Notes under the pieces: generated by a model | Told to the model about the DNA's origin: nothing | What the model saw: the letters and a program-made list of their open reading frames with translations, nothing else | Database searches by the model: none | Assembly: GCA_003194525.1 (NCBI GenBank) | Contig: NBIV01001004.1 | Location: 1 to 21,761 of the forward strand | DNA: 21,761 nucleotides | Source: Gracilariopsis chorda | Taxonomy: Eukaryota; Rhodophyta; Florideophyceae; Gracilariales; Gracilariaceae | Direction: 5' to 3' | Program-made: the position numbers and the translations under genes | In this document: one piece after another, positions 17,594 through 21,761 of the stretch | Position numbering within the stretch: the stretch's first letter is position 1 | How the letters are laid out: the number at the start of each line of letters is the position of its first letter

Positions 17594-18329
17594 ATGTCTG
17601 AATCCGAAGTTGAGTCCGAAACCACCTCTGGTGTGAAGATCCCTCGCTTCCATGGTAAACGTTATACGTTATGGCGACATCGTCTACGAGCTGCATGTCC
17701 CATCAATGGAGTCTGGAATGTCGTAATATCAGGCTCGGAGGGGTCATACAGTCCTACCACGACGCAAGCGCGTCGGGCTCAAGCGATCCGCAGACCACTG
17801 CAGTGTACTTGCCAAACGAGAAAAGGCATGCGCAATCATAATATGCGCACTTGGAGATGCCCCTCTGCATGTGGTTATAGACGTCGATGATGACCCTGGG
17901 ATTATGCTCAACTTCTTGATGCGAGGTATGCATCCAATAGGACAGTGTCACGTATTGCTGTACAAACCCAGCTATTCAAAATGTCGTATAATGGTCAGAA
18001 TATGTCGGAATATGTCGACCGGTTTGCGTCCCTATTCTCTCAGCTAGACCGAATGGGGAAGGATGCTGCCATTCCCGAATCCCACAAGGCGCCAATACTG
18101 TTAGCCTCTATTGATCCCAACTGCTTACTGGAGTCAACGGCTGCGGCACTTCGGAAAAGGACATCTCGGAATTGACATGGGACTATGTGGTCACTACCCT
18201 CATAGACGAATATAATGCTCGCCAAGTTGATTCACCGGGTTCTGCTCATAGTCGCAAACGGATGAAGAGCAGAAGAAAGGGCAGTAGCCGTTCAAGTGGC
18301 CACACCTGATGATGTAAACGATAGTGTAA
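17594..18329 (+). pseudogene. Broken, truncated B-element gag, unit 3
   Basis: The ATG at 17594 opens the same Gag N-terminus. Two more bases near 17768 (GCGCG where unit 2 has GCG) shift the frame into a path that stops at 17888-17890. One C fewer near 17909 adds another break. The central Gag then reads to the stop at 18173-18175, and the last segment is in yet another frame before running into the inverted LTR-B. It is the most heavily frameshifted of the three B gags. Confidence 0.8.
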
Positions 18330-18437
18330 AGATGATGTTGGGCTTCGGCAGAAATGAAAAGGAAAGAAAGAAAGAAAATACAGAGTGAAGGTTGCCAGGC
18401 TTGGGGCGAGTTTACTTGGTAGTGCAACTTCAGCGTG

Positions 18438-18444
18438 TTATATA
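18438..18444 (-). promoter_or_regulatory. TATA box of inverted LTR-B, unit 3
   Basis: TATATAA on the minus strand, pointing leftward across the B gag. Confidence 0.5.
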
Positions 18445-18606
18445 GCACCTCTACGTCACACTACAACTACAAGAAAACCCTATACCACTAAGTGGGGACA
18501 CCCAATACTACCAATCATAATCAAACATAACGATAAGGGTTGCACACACTGATTCCAGCTTAGTACAACCATGCATAAGAACATAACAACACATTACAAC
18601 CATACC

Positions 18607-19385
18607 TGTTGGCAGTAGTACCTGTGCTTTCACTGAAAACCAAATGTTCCGGGAAGCATGGGCTGTTTTGGAGGGTACCTCTGCAAAAGTGCATATGCGC
18701 GTGTGCGCGAACCCAACGTGAAACTGGCTTCCGATCGGCTACTGCAAATGTACATATGCAACGTGGTGCGTACAAGTGGTATGGCATAACTGGATCGGTT
18801 GGACACACCCACGTGTCCAGCTACTACAGTAGTCACAGTGTACGTTGTGTGCAGGGGATACTGGTGAAGTGGTTGACACCTGGTACAATTGGTACAGCAG
18901 TGGTTGGTACAATGGTAAGGTGCGCATGCACTGTCAACCGGTTTACACATGCACGGGTATATTGATGACGTGGTTGTTGTGTGCATTGCCACATGATGAC
19001 ATGGCACTAACACCACAGGTTACGTGCCGACTTACCGTGACGTGTTGACTTACCATGATGTGTTGGCATGTGCTGGCGTGTGTTGGAGTCGTGAATTTGT
19101 GCCTTGTCATGGTCATGTGTATGCACGTAACTATTACAGAACGTTGGTGCGTTGGTGTGCGTTGGTGTAATGAGGTTGTGCTGAGCTGGCTATGTCATGT
19201 TAGATGATGATTGGTAGTATTGAGTGTCCCTGCTTAGTGGTTTAGGTTTTATTTGTAGTTGGTGTTCCCGCGCAATTCGAGTTTAGAGTGGTACATAAGA
19301 TGTCTCTGAAGGACCTCCAAGTAAATCCAAGCCAGAGCTGGCGAACTTCCCTTCCATCCCCTCAACTTCCTTACAACTTTCAACG
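18607..19385 (+). repeat. LTR-A, forward, unit 3
   Basis: 779 bp, TGTTGG...CAACG, followed by the A primer-binding site. Confidence 0.78.
19292..19299 (+). promoter_or_regulatory. TATA-like box of LTR-A, unit 3
   Basis: TACATAAG at the LTR-A promoter position. Confidence 0.45.
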
Positions 19386-19399
19386 GGTTATGGGCCCAG
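19386..19399 (+). promoter_or_regulatory. Primer-binding site, A type, unit 3
   Basis: GGTTATGGGCCCAG after LTR-A, plus one further matching C. Confidence 0.85.
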
Positions 19400-20266
19400 C
19401 CCTGCCGACCGCTGCCGCTATCCCTTTCCCTCATCGCTCATCTGTCGCCGCTCTCCCTCACCGCCGTTCATCCGTTTCGCCGTTGTTGCCTCTTTCGTCG
19501 TTGCGTCGGGTGTCTTGATCCTATTGTTGGTTGGTGTTGGTCATTCTCCTTTGGTTTGCGTTCCTCCCTGAGGGCAATGTGGTGGTAGTGGTTCGACGTT
19601 TACTTCCTATCGTTATTGCGTTGTTCCTCCCTTGTTGCCCGTGTTGTCGCCCGCTATCTATTTTGTGTGTGAAATTCCATCTATCTTGTGTTTTGGGATC
19701 CCCGAGTCGTTTGTCGGGTCGTATCCGTGAGGTCGAGTCGGTCTAGTTTCGAAGTCTGGGCTCCGTGATCGTGTGCTCAGCAATTGTTTGTATTTCGTGT
19801 TTCTTGGTCATCATCTGGTTCCCAGTGCGACGAGCGGTTGATCCGGGTTACTTTGGGTGATTCCAGGTATCCGGGGACGTGAGCCTGGCGGCTTGAACCA
19901 AAGCGGGTGTATTGTCGAGCGGCTTCCCACCGGTCCATTTGGACAGATAACGGTGACGGTCGTTAAGACCTGGTTAGTTCAGCGGGTGCATCGGTGGACG
20001 GGGTGCCGTGGCGTACTGCGCTGGTGCGGGTGATTGAATTATTTGTTTTGATCCTGACTGCGTGTTGGGATTCTTGGGCTGTTGCGAAGGGATTCCATAA
20101 CGAGCTTTTGATCCGTGCATCTTACCCTTAGGCGTTTGTGCGGGGAGGTGACGTGGCGTAGGCTGACCTCCTTCTTAGGATCAGGCCGCGTGTGACCTTA
20201 AGTGGTTGCGCGTTAGCAGCGTACTTTGGTTCCCATAGTAGCTTCAGTTGCGAGGTCGCGCAAGTT

Positions 20267-20475
20267 CTTGCAAGAGGCCAGAAAGGGTTATACTTGGTGA
20301 AGGCATATCTTGGGTCATTAACCATCCCTGGAAGCCTCGTAGAGAGCGACGCATCTTCTCCTTAGACGTAGGAGAAGGCAGACGGAAGAAGACGTCTTGT
20401 ACCCGGAGCATCTCCGGGGGCCAGGGGTCCGACACCCTAGGGTAGCGGAGGTAGTTTCTCCCGTCAGTGCGCCCG
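20267..20475 (+). ncRNA. Conserved structured leader RNA element, A version, unit 3
   Basis: As unit 1 but one base shorter near 20327; the three hairpins are intact. Confidence 0.6.
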
Positions 20476-20484
20476 AATTTGAAG

Positions 20485-20536
20485 TTTTTTGTTGTTGTTG
20501 TTGTCGTTGTTTTTTTTGTTATTGTTGTCGTTGTTG
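20485..20536 (+). repeat. TTG-rich microsatellite, unit 3
   Basis: Imperfect (TTG)n with the longest T runs of the three copies. Confidence 0.8.
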
Positions 20537-20606
20537 CCATTTTTGTACTACTTAAGTGCCGTAGGTCTTTCATCGCACCTGTGCTGTTTGTTGACATCTA
20601 ATAAGC

Positions 20607-21761
20607 ATGGATTCATTCGGTGGCATCAAGATTGAAACGTTGGGCGAGGATAACTTCCATGTATGGAAGCAAAAGGTTGAGTTGCTGCTTGCACTCAAGG
20701 ACCTCAATGACCATCTTGAATCCACCAGGCCTACGGAAGATGACGAGTTTTCAGCATGGAAGAAGAAAGACGCCAAGGCCAGGGCTGTTATTGGTCTCAG
20801 CATTAGTGATGAGCATTTGGACCATGTGAGGGATACCGAGAATGCTGCGGAAATGTGGAAAGCCATTTGCGATGTGTTCCAGCGTAAAACGCTGCTCAAC
20901 CGAATCAATGCAAGACGTGCCTTCTACACAGCCAAGATGCGAGATGATGAGAAAATGTTACACTTCATCAATCGTGTTCGTCATCTTGCATCGGATCTGA
21001 AGAGCATGGACGTAGTGGTTGAGGAAGAAGACATCGCTATGGCATCCTATGTGGGCTACCAGACCGCTTCGAACACCTCATTGTCGCTATTGACACCACG
21101 ATTGGTGATCGCAAACTCGATTTAGAGTTTAAGAAGAGTCGTTCGATGCAAGAGGAACAGCGAATGAACGATCCTGCCAAGGAGAAGTCCGGAAGTGACA
21201 CGGCTTTGGTCGGTGCGCAGTCACGAAAGAAGTCCAGGGTGTGCTACTACTGTGGTAAGAAGGGGCATATCCAGAGAAACTGTTTCAAGAGACAACGTGA
21301 CGAAGCTAGCAAAGAGCAGAGTGCTGCCGCAAACCCAGCTGTGCAGACCGATCTCGGCAACGAGAAACGAGGATGTGACAGTGACTCTGACTTTGTTTGT
21401 CTCATTGCGACAGGTTCTGTGGAAGAAAGTATCAGTGACTGGATTATTGACTCTGGTGCCACCGCCCATATGACGTATGACGAGTCCATGTTTGACAGTT
21501 ATACCAAAAGAGAGTCTGGCGGTGTGAGCATCGGTAATGACTCGAAGCTGGAGTCTCTTGGTCATGGCAGTTTCCACCTCGATCTCGCTGTTGAAGGGCG
21601 TAAGAGCAAGTGCCGGTTGGGTGAAGTAGTGCACGTACCGAATCTAAGGTATCATCTGCTGTCAGTATCTACGATGTGTGACCTTGGTGCGCGAGTGGTG
21701 TTTGACAAAACCAAAGTATGTGTATACAAAGGCAACCCCATGATCGCCCAGGGCCGTCGCA
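20607..21761 (+). pseudogene. A-element gag-pol, 5' part, frameshifted and cut by window end, unit 3
   Basis: The ATG at 20607 gives the same Gag N-terminus as unit 2. One A fewer near 21044 (GGCATCC where unit 2 has GGCAATCC) shifts the frame, and the original frame stops at 21123-21125. Beyond the shift, the zinc knuckle (about 21240-21283), the protease DSGA motif (about 21447-21458) and the region before the integrase zinc domain remain recognisable in the new frame up to the window edge. Whether the reverse transcriptase deletion is present lies outside the window. Confidence 0.88.

Larger units (their letters stand above)
18330..19345 (-). repeat. Right arm of long inverted repeat, unit 3
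   Basis: Inverted LTR-B tail (18330-18606) joined to forward LTR-A. It pairs with 15932-16919. Confidence 0.88.
19400..20606 (+). other. Long leader of A element, unit 3
   Basis: About 1.2 kb, no supported gene. It holds the structured block 20267-20475 and the TTG-rich tract. Confidence 0.7.
1..21761 (+). mobile_element. Tandem array of composite Ty1/copia retrotransposon units
   Basis: The same sequence recurs three times in direct orientation. The pol fragment starting at base 1 restarts at 7824 and again at 15670, giving periods of 7823 and 7846 bases. Units meet at a shared LTR (LTR-internal-LTR-internal-LTR-internal), with LTR starts at 143, 7966 and 15810. Units differ by few substitutions and a moderate number of short indels, so the amplification is recent, or the copies are kept alike by gene conversion. 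No target-site duplication can be seen because both window edges lie inside the array. Unequal recombination between LTRs, or integration of one-LTR circles, would give this layout. An assembly artefact is the main alternative. Confidence 0.9.

Noticed and set aside
1..21761. CRISPR array, tRNA, rRNA or a host gene
   Set aside because: The only long-period repeats are the 7.8 kb units and the inverted arms; every stretch is explained by LTR, leader, gag or pol sequence.

Overview
The window holds no ordinary host genes. It is a head-to-tail array of a damaged Ty1/copia-type LTR retrotransposon with a period of about 7.83 kb: the last 122 bases of a pol gene, two complete units (143-7965 and 7966-15809) and most of a third (15810-21761). 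The host is a eukaryote. Evidence is the copia order of gag, zinc knuckle, aspartic protease, integrase and RNase H, plus TG-starting LTRs and primer-binding sites complementary to the anticodon half of initiator tRNA-Met, as in Drosophila copia and yeast Ty5. A protist such as an oomycete or alga is a weak guess; the sequence does not settle it.

Each unit combines two related elements, called A and B here. The order, with unit 1 positions, is: a 1128 bp composite LTR (143-1270) made of a 125 bp LTR-A head, an inverted LTR-A and the tail of LTR-B; a primer-binding site (1271); the B leader; a frameshifted and truncated B gag (1921-2652); an inverted LTR-B tail (2653-2933); a forward LTR-A (2934-3711); a second primer-binding site (3712); a 1.2 kb A leader; the A gag-pol (4928-7945); a polypurine tract; and then the composite LTR of the next unit. 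The inverted LTR-A/LTR-B blocks form a long inverted repeat with arms of about 1 kb around a 1.4 kb centre.

Unit 2 has the best-preserved A polyprotein: 691 open codons covering gag, CCHC knuckle, protease and an integrase with intact HHCC and D,D35E motifs. An in-frame TAG follows, then 317 more codons. In that second part the whole reverse transcriptase domain and the start of RNase H are missing, cleanly spliced out and identical in units 1 and 2. No unit can therefore make its own reverse transcriptase. Unit 1 carries several extra indels, mostly in homopolymers, and unit 3 carries one; these could be real decay or long-read errors.

The most interesting signals are: (1) the fixed inverted-repeat architecture, in which back-to-back LTRs aim promoters at each other across the B gag and would give double-stranded RNA; (2) the shared reverse transcriptase deletion beside an intact integrase; (3) an approximately 210-nt leader segment shared by A and B, in which three hairpins keep their pairing although their sequences differ, suggesting a conserved RNA structure; and (4) the tandem, LTR-sharing amplification itself.
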